Source of the DNA: an uncultured Christensenellaceae bacterium
GTDB lineage: Bacteria; Bacillota; Clostridia; Christensenellales; MGBC116941
Length of the DNA: 7,449 nt
Direction: 5' to 3'
Assembly: GCA_910585035.1 (NCBI GenBank)
Contig: CAJUEF010000005.1
Span: 70,950 to 78,398 of the forward strand
Shown here one piece after another: positions 1 through 6,163 of the stretch; position 1 is the stretch's first letter, and every line of letters starts with the position of its first letter. Made by a program: the position numbers and the translations under genes. Under the pieces are notes generated by a model. The model was not told the DNA's origin. It did not search any database and saw only the letters and a program-made list of their open reading frames with translations.

Positions 1-180
1 TAAAAAATACATTTGAATTCACTTTGAAGCTTATTCATGAAAATATCCGGTTTTTTGTAAAAATTGATTTGCCCATGTAAAATAAAATATATTAAGTATA
101 TATTGAGTATATGCCAAAGATAGTATTTTGTAAAAACAGATACATATATAAGCTTAATAAAAGAGACGGAGTATAAATAA

Positions 181-215
181 AAAAACAGCGGAAATAAAAT
201 ATTCCGCTGTTTTTT
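181..215 (-). terminator. Intrinsic terminator of the DegV-family gene
   Basis: Arms at 181-193 and 202-214 are perfectly complementary (core CAGCGGAA/TTCCGCTG flanked by A and T runs) around an 8-base loop. Read on the minus strand, the hairpin begins right after the stop codon at 217-219 and is followed by a long T run, the classic Rho-independent form. Because A and T tracts flank both sides it could also stop plus-strand transcription entering from the left. Confidence 0.85.
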
Positions 216-216
216 A

Positions 217-1098
217 TTATTTTATATTGTCCCTTGTGCATTTAGCAGGGAATGATATGATAAGTGAACCTGGACCAAGATGGCTGCCGACAATAGAGCC
301 AACAGAGCTTATGACTATATTTTTAGTTCCAAACTCTTTAAAAATGGTGTCTTTAAGGTTTTCAGCAAGCTCTAAAGCATCGCTGTGAATTATATATACG
401 GTTTGTTCTACCGGGTCTTCTGAATATTCTTCAATTTTGGAAAGGAAATATTTAAAAAGCTTTTTATTACCTTTTATTTTATCCTTTAAAACAAGGCTGC
501 CATCAGGGTCGAGAATTAACACAGGCTTAATATTAAGAATAGAGCCTACTGTAGCGGCTGCTCCTGATATACGTCCGCCTCTTTTTAAGTGCATAAGGTC
601 GTCTACACTGGCATATGCAAAAAGCTTATGCTTCATTTCATCAATTGTATCCACGATTTCCTGGGCTGATTTACCACTATCGCGCATGTCTACCGCTTTG
701 CTTATAAGATGGTAAAGAGGACAGGCGGTAGAAATTGAATCGGTTACATAAACCTGATTATCACTATATTTATTATTCAGCTGCTCCATTGCCATAAAAG
801 CATTATTACAGGTGGCAGACAGTTTGCCGGAAAGACCTGTATAAACAACGTCATTGCCGGATTTTAATTCTTCTTCAAAAGATTCTAAAAAGGTTTGAAT
901 GCTTATTGCTGAAGTTTTGGCAATTTTACCTTCTCTCATTTTATCATAAAATTCCTTTATTGCTGACGGGTCAGGGTCATCATAATATTCGGTATCATCT
1001 ATTATATATGTAAGCTTAATACATTTTACGTTGTTCTGTTCCAACCAGGCAGGGGATATATCGGCAGTAGAATCAGTATATATTGTTATATTTGACAT
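217..1098 (-). CDS. DegV family fatty-acid-binding protein (FakB-like)
   Basis: A 293-residue protein of typical DegV length. Known role of the family: a cytosolic carrier that buries one fatty acid and, in FakB members, presents it to the kinase FakA for phosphorylation and entry into phospholipid synthesis. Visible family motifs, in order: ITIYTDSTADI (res 4-14), KTSAIS (61-66, the TS that contacts the carboxylate), YTGLSGKLSAT (86-96, usually SSxLSGTY), VTDSIS (118-123), LKRGGRIS (171-178) followed by the LNIKPVL segment (188-194), and GSHLGPGS (271-278, the conserved His). The reading frame is open for 39 codons further upstream, but ACGGAGGTAA sits just before the ATG at 1096-1098 and the protein starts directly with the conserved strand, so this start is chosen. 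The gene is monocistronic in view, with its own promoter and terminator; no FakA/DAK kinase gene is present. Family assignment is firm; the lipid ligand and FakA partnership are inferred. Confidence 0.93.
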   Translation of the reverse strand: MSNITIYTDSTADISPAWLEQNNVKCIKLTYIIDDTEYYDDPDPSAIKEFYDKMREGKIAKTSAISIQTFLESFEEELKSGNDVVYTGLSGKLSATCNNAFMAMEQLNNKYSDNQVYVTDSISTACPLYHLISKAVDMRDSGKSAQEIVDTIDEMKHKLFAYASVDDLMHLKRGGRISGAAATVGSILNIKPVLILDPDGSLVLKDKIKGNKKLFKYFLSKIEEYSEDPVEQTVYIIHSDALELAENLKDTIFKEFGTKNIVISSVGSIVGSHLGPGSLIISFPAKCTRDNIK

Positions 1099-1100
1099 AT

Positions 1101-1110
1101 TTACCTCCGT
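1101..1110 (-). promoter_or_regulatory. Shine-Dalgarno site that fixes the DegV start
   Basis: On the minus strand this reads ACGGAGGTAA, a near-perfect anti-16S match about six bases from the ATG at 1098. It rules out the longer reading frame beginning near 1215, whose added residues are AT-rich and unlike the family. Confidence 0.85.
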
Positions 1111-1128
1111 GTTTATAAAGTTATATTC

Positions 1129-1157
1129 ATTGTATTGCTTTTGTAATAAAAAATCAA
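1129..1157 (-). promoter_or_regulatory. Probable promoter of the DegV-family gene
   Basis: On the minus strand TTGATT (1157-1152) and TACAAT (1134-1129) are separated by exactly 17 bases, giving 4/6 and 5/6 matches to the sigma-A consensus. Transcription would start about 1122 and leave a leader of roughly 24 bases with the Shine-Dalgarno site. A second TATAAT on the same strand at 1198-1193 lacks a convincing -35 and is a weaker alternative. Confidence 0.5.
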
Positions 1158-1292
1158 TAGTATGTTTATGATTTTCACATATACTGTTAAAAATTATACT
1201 ATATAACAAAAACAAAATTCCTTAAATCTATATGATTTTACTTTTAGAAATTAGCAGAAATAAATTATATGCATATTATTATAAGTAGCCGT

Positions 1293-1312
1293 CTGAAAAG
1301 ATATTTTTTCAG
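1293..1312. repeat. Small inverted repeat / hairpin in the spacer
   Basis: CTGAAAA (1293-1299) and TTTTCAG (1306-1312) form a perfect 7-base-pair stem with a 6-base loop. It is AT-rich and lacks a proper following T run, so it is a poor terminator. It could be an operator or part of a folded leader; its function is unknown. Confidence 0.4.
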
Positions 1313-1365
1313 CGCACTAAGTGGGGACATCCTGTTACTGAAAATGATAGATTGGTTTTTATAAA

Positions 1366-1397
1366 TTGCAAAATATACTTGCAAAACTAAATATAAT
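1366..1397 (+). promoter_or_regulatory. Possible promoter of the aminotransferase gene
   Basis: A perfect -10 hexamer TATAAT lies at 1392-1397. The best -35-like match is TTGCAA at 1366-1371, but the 20-base spacer is longer than usual and there is no TG extension. The -10 is plausible; the -35 is doubtful. Transcription would begin near 1404, giving a leader of about 67 bases. Confidence 0.35.
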
Positions 1398-1455
1398 GTG
1401 CTAATATTGGAATATAGCGTTCAAAAATGAAAAATAAAAATTAAATTCTTGCAAA

Positions 1456-1462
1456 TTGGGGG
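1456..1462 (+). promoter_or_regulatory. Ribosome binding site of the aminotransferase
   Basis: TTGGGGG stands 8 bases before the ATG at 1471. The in-frame TTG at 1456 is part of this G-rich block, so it is more likely the ribosome-binding region than a start codon. Confidence 0.55.
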
Positions 1463-1470
1463 TTTTACAT

Positions 1471-2667
1471 ATGTCTTTGTCACAAAGGGCGTTAAATGTT
1501 GTGGGTTCTCTGACCTTAAAAATAGATTCACTTGCAAAACAAATGAAAGCCGACGGAAAGGATGTTATTGGTTTTGGCGCCGGAGAGCCGGATTTTGGCA
1601 CGCCTGCTTATATTGTTGAGGCGGGGAAAAAGGCGCTTGATGATGGGATGACCAGGTATACTCCTGCGTCCGGCATGATGAATTTAAAGGAAGCCATATG
1701 CAAAAAGCTTTTGGAAGACAACGGCCTTAGTTATGTGCCTAAAAATATTGTTGTGTCAAACGGCGCAAAGCATTCTCTTTATAACATTTTTCAGGCTATA
1801 ATAGACAGTGGAGACGAGGTTATAATTCCCGCTCCCTACTGGGTGAGCTATCCTGAAATGGTAAAGCTTTGCGGGGGAGTGCCTGTGTTTGTTAAAACTC
1901 ATGAAAAAGACGGCTTTATCGCAAGGGCTGAAGAGATTGAAAAAATGGTGACTAAAAATACAAAGGCTATTTTGATTAACTCACCAAGCAATCCTTGCGG
2001 TGGGGTTTATGGTAAAGACGAGCTGGAAAAAATTGCGGAGATTGCTAAAAAGAACGAGCTTTATATTATATCCGATGAAATTTATGAAAAGCTTATTTAT
2101 AATGGTAAAGAGCATATTTCTATAGCTTCATTGGATGAAGAAACAAAAAATCTTACAATTGTTGTAAACGGTTTTAGCAAGGCTTATGCCATGACCGGAT
2201 GGCGCCTTGGTTATTTGGCGGCGCCTATTGAAATTGCATCTGCAATCAGCAGAATGCAAAGCCACGAAACGTCAAATCCTAACTCAATTGCCCAGTGGGC
2301 AGGTCTTGAAGCTCTTAAAAACGGCAAACAAGAGCTGGAAGAAATGGTTAAGGAATTTGACGAGAGAAGAAAGCTTATGACTAGGCTCATTAATAATACG
2401 GATAAATTAAGCTGCAAAGAACCGGACGGCGCATTTTACATGATGATGAATATTTCTCAGGTTATTGGCATGAAATACAACAGCATTGAAATAACGGACA
2501 GCATGGATTTTTCATCTCTTTTGTTAGAGCATGAATGTGTTGCCGTGGTTCCGGGCGCCGCTTTTGGCGATCAGAATTATGTAAGGCTTTCGTATGCTGT
2601 ATCTAGAGAGAAAATAACGGAGGGTATTAAACGTATTTCCCACTTTGTGGAACAGCTTGAGGATTAA
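1471..2667 (+). CDS. aspB: Class I PLP-dependent aminotransferase, aspartate aminotransferase-like
   Basis: A 398-residue cytosolic enzyme expected to move an amino group between an amino acid, probably aspartate, and 2-oxoglutarate, feeding the aspartate family of amino acids. Landmarks of the subgroup I-beta aspartate aminotransferases are present: GAGEPDFGTP (res 37-45), SNGAKHSLYN (96-105, cofactor phosphate contacts), PAPYWVSYP (120-128), INSPSNPCGG (169-178, Asn174 near the PLP ring oxygen), SDEIYEKLIY (201-210, Asp202 and Tyr205), SKAYAMTGWRLGY (236-248, Lys237 forms the Schiff base) and NYVRLSYA (369-376, Arg372 binds the substrate carboxylate). Length and motif order match Bacillus AspB as I recall it. 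The ATG at 1471 is preferred to a TTG five codons upstream because of the G-rich site. The gene is followed directly by a terminator, so it is probably monocistronic. Related aminotransferases acting on other substrates share these motifs, so the class is certain but substrate identity is inferred. Confidence 0.92.
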   Translation: MSLSQRALNVVGSLTLKIDSLAKQMKADGKDVIGFGAGEPDFGTPAYIVEAGKKALDDGMTRYTPASGMMNLKEAICKKLLEDNGLSYVPKNIVVSNGAKHSLYNIFQAIIDSGDEVIIPAPYWVSYPEMVKLCGGVPVFVKTHEKDGFIARAEEIEKMVTKNTKAILINSPSNPCGGVYGKDELEKIAEIAKKNELYIISDEIYEKLIYNGKEHISIASLDEETKNLTIVVNGFSKAYAMTGWRLGYLAAPIEIASAISRMQSHETSNPNSIAQWAGLEALKNGKQELEEMVKEFDERRKLMTRLINNTDKLSCKEPDGAFYMMMNISQVIGMKYNSIEITDSMDFSSLLLEHECVAVVPGAAFGDQNYVRLSYAVSREKITEGIKRISHFVEQLED

Positions 2668-2689
2668 ACAAATAAAATTAAAAGAGAAG

Positions 2690-2720
2690 CCTGCATACAC
2701 TGTGTGCGGGTTTTTGTTTT
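2690..2720 (+). terminator. Intrinsic terminator after the aminotransferase
   Basis: CCTGCATAC (2690-2698) pairs with GTGTGCGGG (2702-2710) in a 9-base-pair stem with two G-U pairs and a 3-base loop, followed by TTTTTGTTTT. It begins 23 bases after the stop codon and separates this gene from the next operon. Confidence 0.85.
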
Positions 2721-2773
2721 TATAAATAAAACTCATGCCTTAAAGCAAAGTGAAATAATGTTTATAAAGCTAT

Positions 2774-2801
2774 TTGAAAATAACTGTTTTTATGATATAA
2801 T
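2774..2801 (+). promoter_or_regulatory. Extended -10 promoter of the P-loop/thrC/trpS operon
   Basis: TTGAAA (2774-2779), a 16-base spacer, then TATAAT (2796-2801), preceded by the TGA triplet at 2793-2795, which makes an extended -10 element. This is the best-looking promoter in the window. It lies just past the preceding terminator, and transcription would start near 2808. Confidence 0.75.
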
Positions 2802-2807
2802 ATAAAA

Positions 2808-2927
2808 ACATAAAATAATATTGTTATAAGGCTTAAAAGCATAAATGCTGGATAAACCTTAAACAGACAATGTTCTATATGGGTTATTAGATTTATAAAG
2901 TAAAAACTACGGGAGGATGTTACTGTT
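2808..2927 (+). other. Leader of the P-loop/thrC/trpS operon with a possible fold
   Basis: About 120 bases lie between the predicted transcription start and the first ATG. TAAGG (2827-2831) can pair with CCTTA (2857-2861), enclosing a second hairpin AGCA-TAAA-TGCT (2838-2849). Only tiny open frames occur (4-6 codons), with no run of Thr or Trp codons. I see no T-box signature (no AGGGUGGNACCGCG-like block) and no terminator in the leader, so attenuation is not supported. A gggagg Shine-Dalgarno site is at 2911-2916. Confidence 0.4.
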
Positions 2928-3338
2928 ATGATTAAAGTAATATGTGGAAGAAAAGGTACCGGTAAAACCAAAAGAATAGTTGAGCTTGCAAACAAAACTG
3001 CAGAAACTGCCAAAGGCAGCGTTGCATTTTTGGATGATGATAATAAATTTATGTATGACTTGCGCCATGAAATCAGATTTATTAATTACAATGATTTCGG
3101 CATAAGAAACAGTAGCGTGCTTGAGGGTGTTATAATCGGTCTTTTAGCAGGCAACTATGACATGGAAACCATTTTTGTTGACGGTATTTTAAGGGTTATT
3201 CCTGAAAAGGCGGCAGATTTAGATGAGTTCTTTGGTGAGCTTGAAAAGATTACCAAGAAAGCAGGAGCTACCATTATTTTCACTGTTAGTCTTGACCAGG
3301 ATGAGCTTCCTGAGTTTATTAAGAAATACGTTATTTAA
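2928..3338 (+). CDS. Small P-loop nucleotide-binding protein of unknown function
   Basis: A 136-residue soluble protein. It opens with a beta strand (IKVIC) leading into a clear Walker A motif GRKGTGKT (res 7-14). TIFVDG (81-86) is a hydrophobic strand ending in Asp85 and fits Walker B. ATIIFTVSLD (114-123) is a later buried strand, as in minimal P-loop folds. No signal peptide, membrane segment or added domain is seen. The gggagg site is 11 bases from the ATG, slightly far, but the ATG at 2917 reaches a stop after four codons. It is the first gene of an operon, with thrC starting 18 bases after its stop. I recall similar short proteins in Clostridia that are sometimes loosely labelled PilT-like; nothing here shows a pilus motor, as the length and the second half do not fit. 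ATP or GTP binding is likely; the biological role is not known to me. Confidence 0.8.
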   Translation: MIKVICGRKGTGKTKRIVELANKTAETAKGSVAFLDDDNKFMYDLRHEIRFINYNDFGIRNSSVLEGVIIGLLAGNYDMETIFVDGILRVIPEKAADLDEFFGELEKITKKAGATIIFTVSLDQDELPEFIKKYVI

Positions 3339-3356
3339 TTTATTCGGAGGGAAATT

Positions 3357-4844
3357 ATGGAGTATAGAAGCACTAGAGAAAACGATACAGCTCTCTTTGC
3401 TTCTCAGGCTATTATTAAGGGTATAAGTAAGGACGGCGGGTTGTTTGTGCCCAGCCGTTTTCCTGATTTAAGAGATAGTTTGGAGAAATTTAAAGAGCTT
3501 GATTACAAGCAGCTTGCAGCAGAGGTTATGGGCGCTTATCTTGATGAATTTGATAAAGACACTCTTTTGGAATATGCCGAGAAGGCTTATTCCAGATATG
3601 ACTGTAAAGAGGTGGTGCCTGTTAAAAAGCTTGGTGGCGGTATTCATATGCTTGAGCTGTGGCACGGTCCAACTATGGCTTTTAAAGATATGGCGCTGCA
3701 AATGCTGCCTTTGCTTCTTACGGGGAGCCTTAAAATACAAAAACAGGACAAGAACATTTTAATTCTTGTTGCCACTTCCGGAGATACGGGCAAGGCTGCC
3801 CTTGAAGGCTTTTGCGACGTTGAGCATACAGGTATATGCGTGTTTTATCCTCATGACGGTGTTTCCAAAGCTCAAAAGCTGCAAATGGTAACTCAGGACG
3901 GAAATAATGTTATGGTAAGCGGCATTTACGGAAACTTTGACGATGCTCAAACAGGGGTCAAAAAGCTGTTTGCAGACGAGGAGTTTAACAGTAAGGTTGA
4001 AGAGCTTGGTTATTCCCTGTCCAGCGCCAACAGTATCAACTGGGGAAGGCTGCTTCCTCAAATCGTTTATTATTTCTGGGGATATTTAGAGCTGGTTCGA
4101 AGTGGCTCCGTTAAAATGGGCGATAAAATGAACGTATGCGTGCCTACAGGTAACTTTGGAAATATTCTGGCGGCTTATTATGCAAAGCAAATGGGGCTTC
4201 CTGTAGGAACTCTTATATGCGCCAGCAACGTTAATAACGTGCTTACGGATTTCTTTAAGACAGGGACATATTGTGCAAACAGAGAGTTTTACAAAACTAA
4301 CAGTCCAAGTATGGATATTCTTATAAGCAGCAATTTGGAAAGGCTTTTATATCATTTTTCCGGTGAAAATGATAAGGAAATAAAAAGGCTTATGGCTGAC
4401 CTTAAGGAAAAGGGAGAATACACCGTTTCCGGGGACATTAAGGATAAAATGGATAAAGAATTTTTTGTTGGCTACTGTAATGAACAGGCTACGCTGGATG
4501 TTATTAACACCGTGTTTGACGAGCAGAAATATTTAATGGATACCCACACGGCGGTTGCATATGATGTAGTATGCCAGTATAAAAGGGAAACGGGAGATGA
4601 TGCCCCTTGTCTTGTAGCTTCTACTGCCAGCCCTTATAAATTCTCAGCTTCTGTTGTGGATGCTCTTGACTATCCTGTGGAGGATGATGTGTTTAAAAAC
4701 GCAGAAAAGATTGAGGAAGTGACAGGCGTTAAGATACCGAAGCCCTTACTTGCTCTTAAAAATAAAGATGTGCGTTTTAACGGTATTTGCAGCAAAGAGG
4801 ATATGGCCAAAATAGTTTTAGATTGGATTAAAAATAATGGATAG
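3357..4844 (+). CDS. thrC: Threonine synthase
   Basis: A 495-residue cytosolic PLP enzyme that converts O-phospho-L-homoserine to L-threonine and phosphate, the last step of threonine synthesis. The length and the N-terminal pattern (MEYRSTREN at 1-9, GISKDGGLFVP at 22-32) are those of the long, fungal- and enterobacterial-type form rather than the short Bacillus form. LWHGPTMAFKDMALQ (101-115) carries the Schiff-base lysine Lys110. SGDTGKAALEGF (141-152) is the conserved glycine-rich loop after the lysine. CVPTGNFGNILAAYYAK (res 261-277) is the cofactor phosphate-binding segment, and SANSINWGRLLPQ lies just before it. A strong cggaggg site (3345-3351) precedes the ATG. It is the second gene of the operon and its last 8 bases overlap trpS. 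No homoserine kinase or dehydrogenase gene is in the window. Identification is secure. Confidence 0.96.
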   Translation: MEYRSTRENDTALFASQAIIKGISKDGGLFVPSRFPDLRDSLEKFKELDYKQLAAEVMGAYLDEFDKDTLLEYAEKAYSRYDCKEVVPVKKLGGGIHMLELWHGPTMAFKDMALQMLPLLLTGSLKIQKQDKNILILVATSGDTGKAALEGFCDVEHTGICVFYPHDGVSKAQKLQMVTQDGNNVMVSGIYGNFDDAQTGVKKLFADEEFNSKVEELGYSLSSANSINWGRLLPQIVYYFWGYLELVRSGSVKMGDKMNVCVPTGNFGNILAAYYAKQMGLPVGTLICASNVNNVLTDFFKTGTYCANREFYKTNSPSMDILISSNLERLLYHFSGENDKEIKRLMADLKEKGEYTVSGDIKDKMDKEFFVGYCNEQATLDVINTVFDEQKYLMDTHTAVAYDVVCQYKRETGDDAPCLVASTASPYKFSASVVDALDYPVEDDVFKNAEKIEEVTGVKIPKPLLALKNKDVRFNGICSKEDMAKIVLDWIKNNG

Positions 4845-5841
4845 CGAAAAAAAGATTATATTCAGCGGAATTCAGCCCTCAGGCAGTTTAACTCTTGGCA
4901 ACTATATAGGTGCTCTTAGAAACTGGTCCAAGCTGCAGGAGGATTATAGCTGTTATTTTTGCGTGGTTGATTTGCATGCAATAACTGTTCGCCAAGACCC
5001 TGCCATGCTTCGCAAAAGGTGTATGGATACTCTTTGCCTATTTATTGCAAGCGGTATAGACCCGGTTGAAAATACAATATTTTTTCAATCTCATGTGAGC
5101 GCACATGCCGAACTTTCATGGGTGCTTAGCTGTAATACTTATTTTGGCGAGCTTGGAAGGATGATTCAGTTTAAGGAGAAGAGCCAAAAGCATTCGGAGA
5201 ATGTTAATGCAGGGCTTTTTACATATCCTGTGCTTATGGCTGCGGACATTCTTTTGTATCAGGCCGACCTTGTTCCTGTAGGTGCTGACCAGAAACAACA
5301 TCTTGAAATTGCAAGAGATTTGGCTGTTAGGTTTAACAACGCATATTCTGAGACCTTTAAGGTTCCTGAGCCGTTTATTAGTGGCGTTGGTTCACGTATT
5401 ATGTCACTGGCTGACCCTACTTCGAAAATGTCTAAATCTGATGCTAATGAGAACGGATACATACTTATGCTGGATGAGCCGGATGTTATTGCAAGAAAGA
5501 TAAAAAGAGCAGTGACAGACAGTGACGGAGTTATTGCTTATGATGAAAGCAGACCGGGGATTTACAACCTTATTAATATTATGTCTGCGTGTTCCGGCAT
5601 AACCCCTGAGCAAATTGTTGATACCTATGAGGGGAAAGGTTACGGGGATTTTAAAATGGCCGTGGCAGACAGTGTTATTGCCTGCTTAGAGCCGCTGCAA
5701 AAGCGATATAATGAAATCAGAAACGACAAGACATTTATAAACGAAGTAATGGCAAGAGGCGATGAAAAGGCGGCTAAGGCAGCCTATAAGACCCTTAACA
5801 AGGTTTATAAAAAGGTGGGCTTTGCCCCTAAAAGCCTATGA
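4837..5841 (+). CDS. trpS: Tryptophanyl-tRNA synthetase
   Basis: A 334-residue class I aminoacyl-tRNA synthetase that charges tRNA-Trp with tryptophan using ATP; normal length for the bacterial homodimeric enzyme. The HIGH-equivalent appears as PSGSLTLGNYIGA (res 14-26, TLGN in place of TIGN). CVVDLHAITV (42-51), GELGRMIQFKEKS (104-116) and MAADILLYQADLVPVG (134-149) form the tryptophan pocket, with Asp137 the expected indole-binding residue. The KMSKS loop is intact as KMSKSD (197-202). SRPGIYNLINI (238-248) and EGKGYGDFK (265-273) mark the C-terminal helical part. The start ATG lies inside the end of thrC (ATGGATAG) with no good Shine-Dalgarno sequence upstream, so translation is probably coupled to thrC. 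A strong terminator follows. Identification is secure. Confidence 0.97.
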   Translation: MDSEKKIIFSGIQPSGSLTLGNYIGALRNWSKLQEDYSCYFCVVDLHAITVRQDPAMLRKRCMDTLCLFIASGIDPVENTIFFQSHVSAHAELSWVLSCNTYFGELGRMIQFKEKSQKHSENVNAGLFTYPVLMAADILLYQADLVPVGADQKQHLEIARDLAVRFNNAYSETFKVPEPFISGVGSRIMSLADPTSKMSKSDANENGYILMLDEPDVIARKIKRAVTDSDGVIAYDESRPGIYNLINIMSACSGITPEQIVDTYEGKGYGDFKMAVADSVIACLEPLQKRYNEIRNDKTFINEVMARGDEKAAKAAYKTLNKVYKKVGFAPKSL

Positions 5842-5852
5842 TTTCTTATTAC

Positions 5853-5871
5853 CTTTCTTGTCAAAAGAAAG
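5853..5871. repeat. Small hairpin downstream of trpS
   Basis: CTTTCTT (5853-5859) pairs with AAGAAAG (5865-5871) around a 5-base loop, just after the trpS stop and before the main terminator. It may add mRNA stability or be a copy of a dispersed genomic motif; a single copy in the window cannot tell. Confidence 0.4.
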
Positions 5872-5881
5872 CTTAATTATT

Positions 5882-5923
5882 AAACGACCTCACATTCCTA
5901 GGAGTGTGAGGTCGTTTTGTTAT
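5882..5923 (+). terminator. Intrinsic terminator of the P-loop/thrC/trpS operon
   Basis: A near-palindromic hairpin: bases 5882-5897 pair with 5902-5917 (core CGACCTCACA/TGTGAGGTCG, allowing one G-U pair), with the loop inside CCTAGG. The right arm ends in TTTTGTTATAT. With A and T runs on both flanks it could act in either direction. It starts 40 bases after the trpS stop codon. Confidence 0.88.
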
Positions 5924-5979
5924 ATATTGTATATTTTATTTGTTTAAAAAAGAGAGAAATTTTGTAATAAAATATTGAT

Positions 5980-6039
5980 TTTTTGTGACATCTTTTATAA
6001 AATGAAAATAAAGCTATAATAATAATAATTTTTGTGACA
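5980..6039 (+). repeat. Direct repeat TTTTTGTGACA, two copies
   Basis: TTTTTGTGACA occurs at 5980-5990 and again at 6029-6039, 49 bases apart start to start. The second copy contains the likely -35 element of the exported-protein promoter. Identical copies at such spacing could be regulator binding sites, although AT-rich DNA makes chance repetition easier. Confidence 0.5.
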
Positions 6040-6062
6040 ATTAAGATATATAGTGTTATATA
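6034..6062 (+). promoter_or_regulatory. Likely promoter of the exported-protein gene
   Basis: GTGACA (6034-6039; 5/6 to TTGACA), a 17-base spacer, then TATATA (6057-6062), preceded by TGT (6054-6056), which fits an extended -10. Transcription would start near 6069. The -35 lies within the second copy of the direct repeat, suggesting regulation at that point. Confidence 0.5.
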
Positions 6063-6163
6063 TAGTTTAACTTGTACTATTTTTATTTTGATAGTCATAA
6101 ATAAAACATGTTACAAAGAGTTATAATTAGATACAAGATTTGAAAAATTAAGAGGGGAATTTA

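Larger units (their letters stand above)
1099..1470. other. Divergent intergenic spacer
   Basis: This 372-base AT-rich spacer separates the divergent DegV-family and aminotransferase genes. It holds the minus-strand promoter at 1129-1157, an isolated hairpin at 1293-1312, a less AT-rich patch at about 1287-1340 with small inverted repeats (CACTAAGTG at 1315-1323), and a possible plus-strand promoter near 1392. Neither strand shows a supportable gene. I do not recognise a known riboswitch here. Confidence 0.6.
5924..6163. other. AT-rich spacer upstream of the exported-protein gene
   Basis: Between the trpS terminator and the exported-protein start lies a very AT-rich stretch with no supportable gene. 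The one open frame on the minus strand (5898-6098) encodes a low-complexity run of Ile, Lys and Phe and crosses the terminator. The spacer holds an 11-base direct repeat (5980-5990, 6029-6039) and a likely promoter at 6034-6062, leaving a leader of about 95 bases. Confidence 0.6.

Noticed and set aside
1..180. Possible gene end or regulatory element at the left edge
   Set aside because: The stretch is AT-rich with stops in all frames, and I could not support any coding sequence, RNA gene or clear promoter.
437..715. Plus-strand open frame inside the DegV gene
   Set aside because: It is antisense to a well-supported gene, has no ribosome site, and its sequence matches no recognisable family.
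1099..1215. Upstream extension of the DegV reading frame by 39 codons
   Set aside because: The extra residues are AT-rich and unlike the family, and the strong Shine-Dalgarno site and a promoter (1129-1157) lie inside the extension.
1293..1312. Intrinsic terminator in the divergent spacer
   Set aside because: The stem is AT-rich and is followed by CGCACTAAG rather than a T run, and no convergent gene ends there.
2808..2927. T-box or leader-peptide attenuator for thrC/trpS
   Set aside because: No T-box signature, no terminator in the leader, and no short frame enriched in Thr or Trp codons.
5882..5917. Attachment site or transposon end suggested by the long perfect inverted repeat
   Set aside because: Its position just after trpS and the T run on the right arm are fully explained by an intrinsic terminator; no transposase or target duplication is seen.
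5898..6098. Minus-strand open frame in the spacer after trpS
   Set aside because: It encodes a low-complexity Ile/Lys/Phe-rich peptide typical of AT-rich noncoding DNA and overlaps the terminator and the promoter region.
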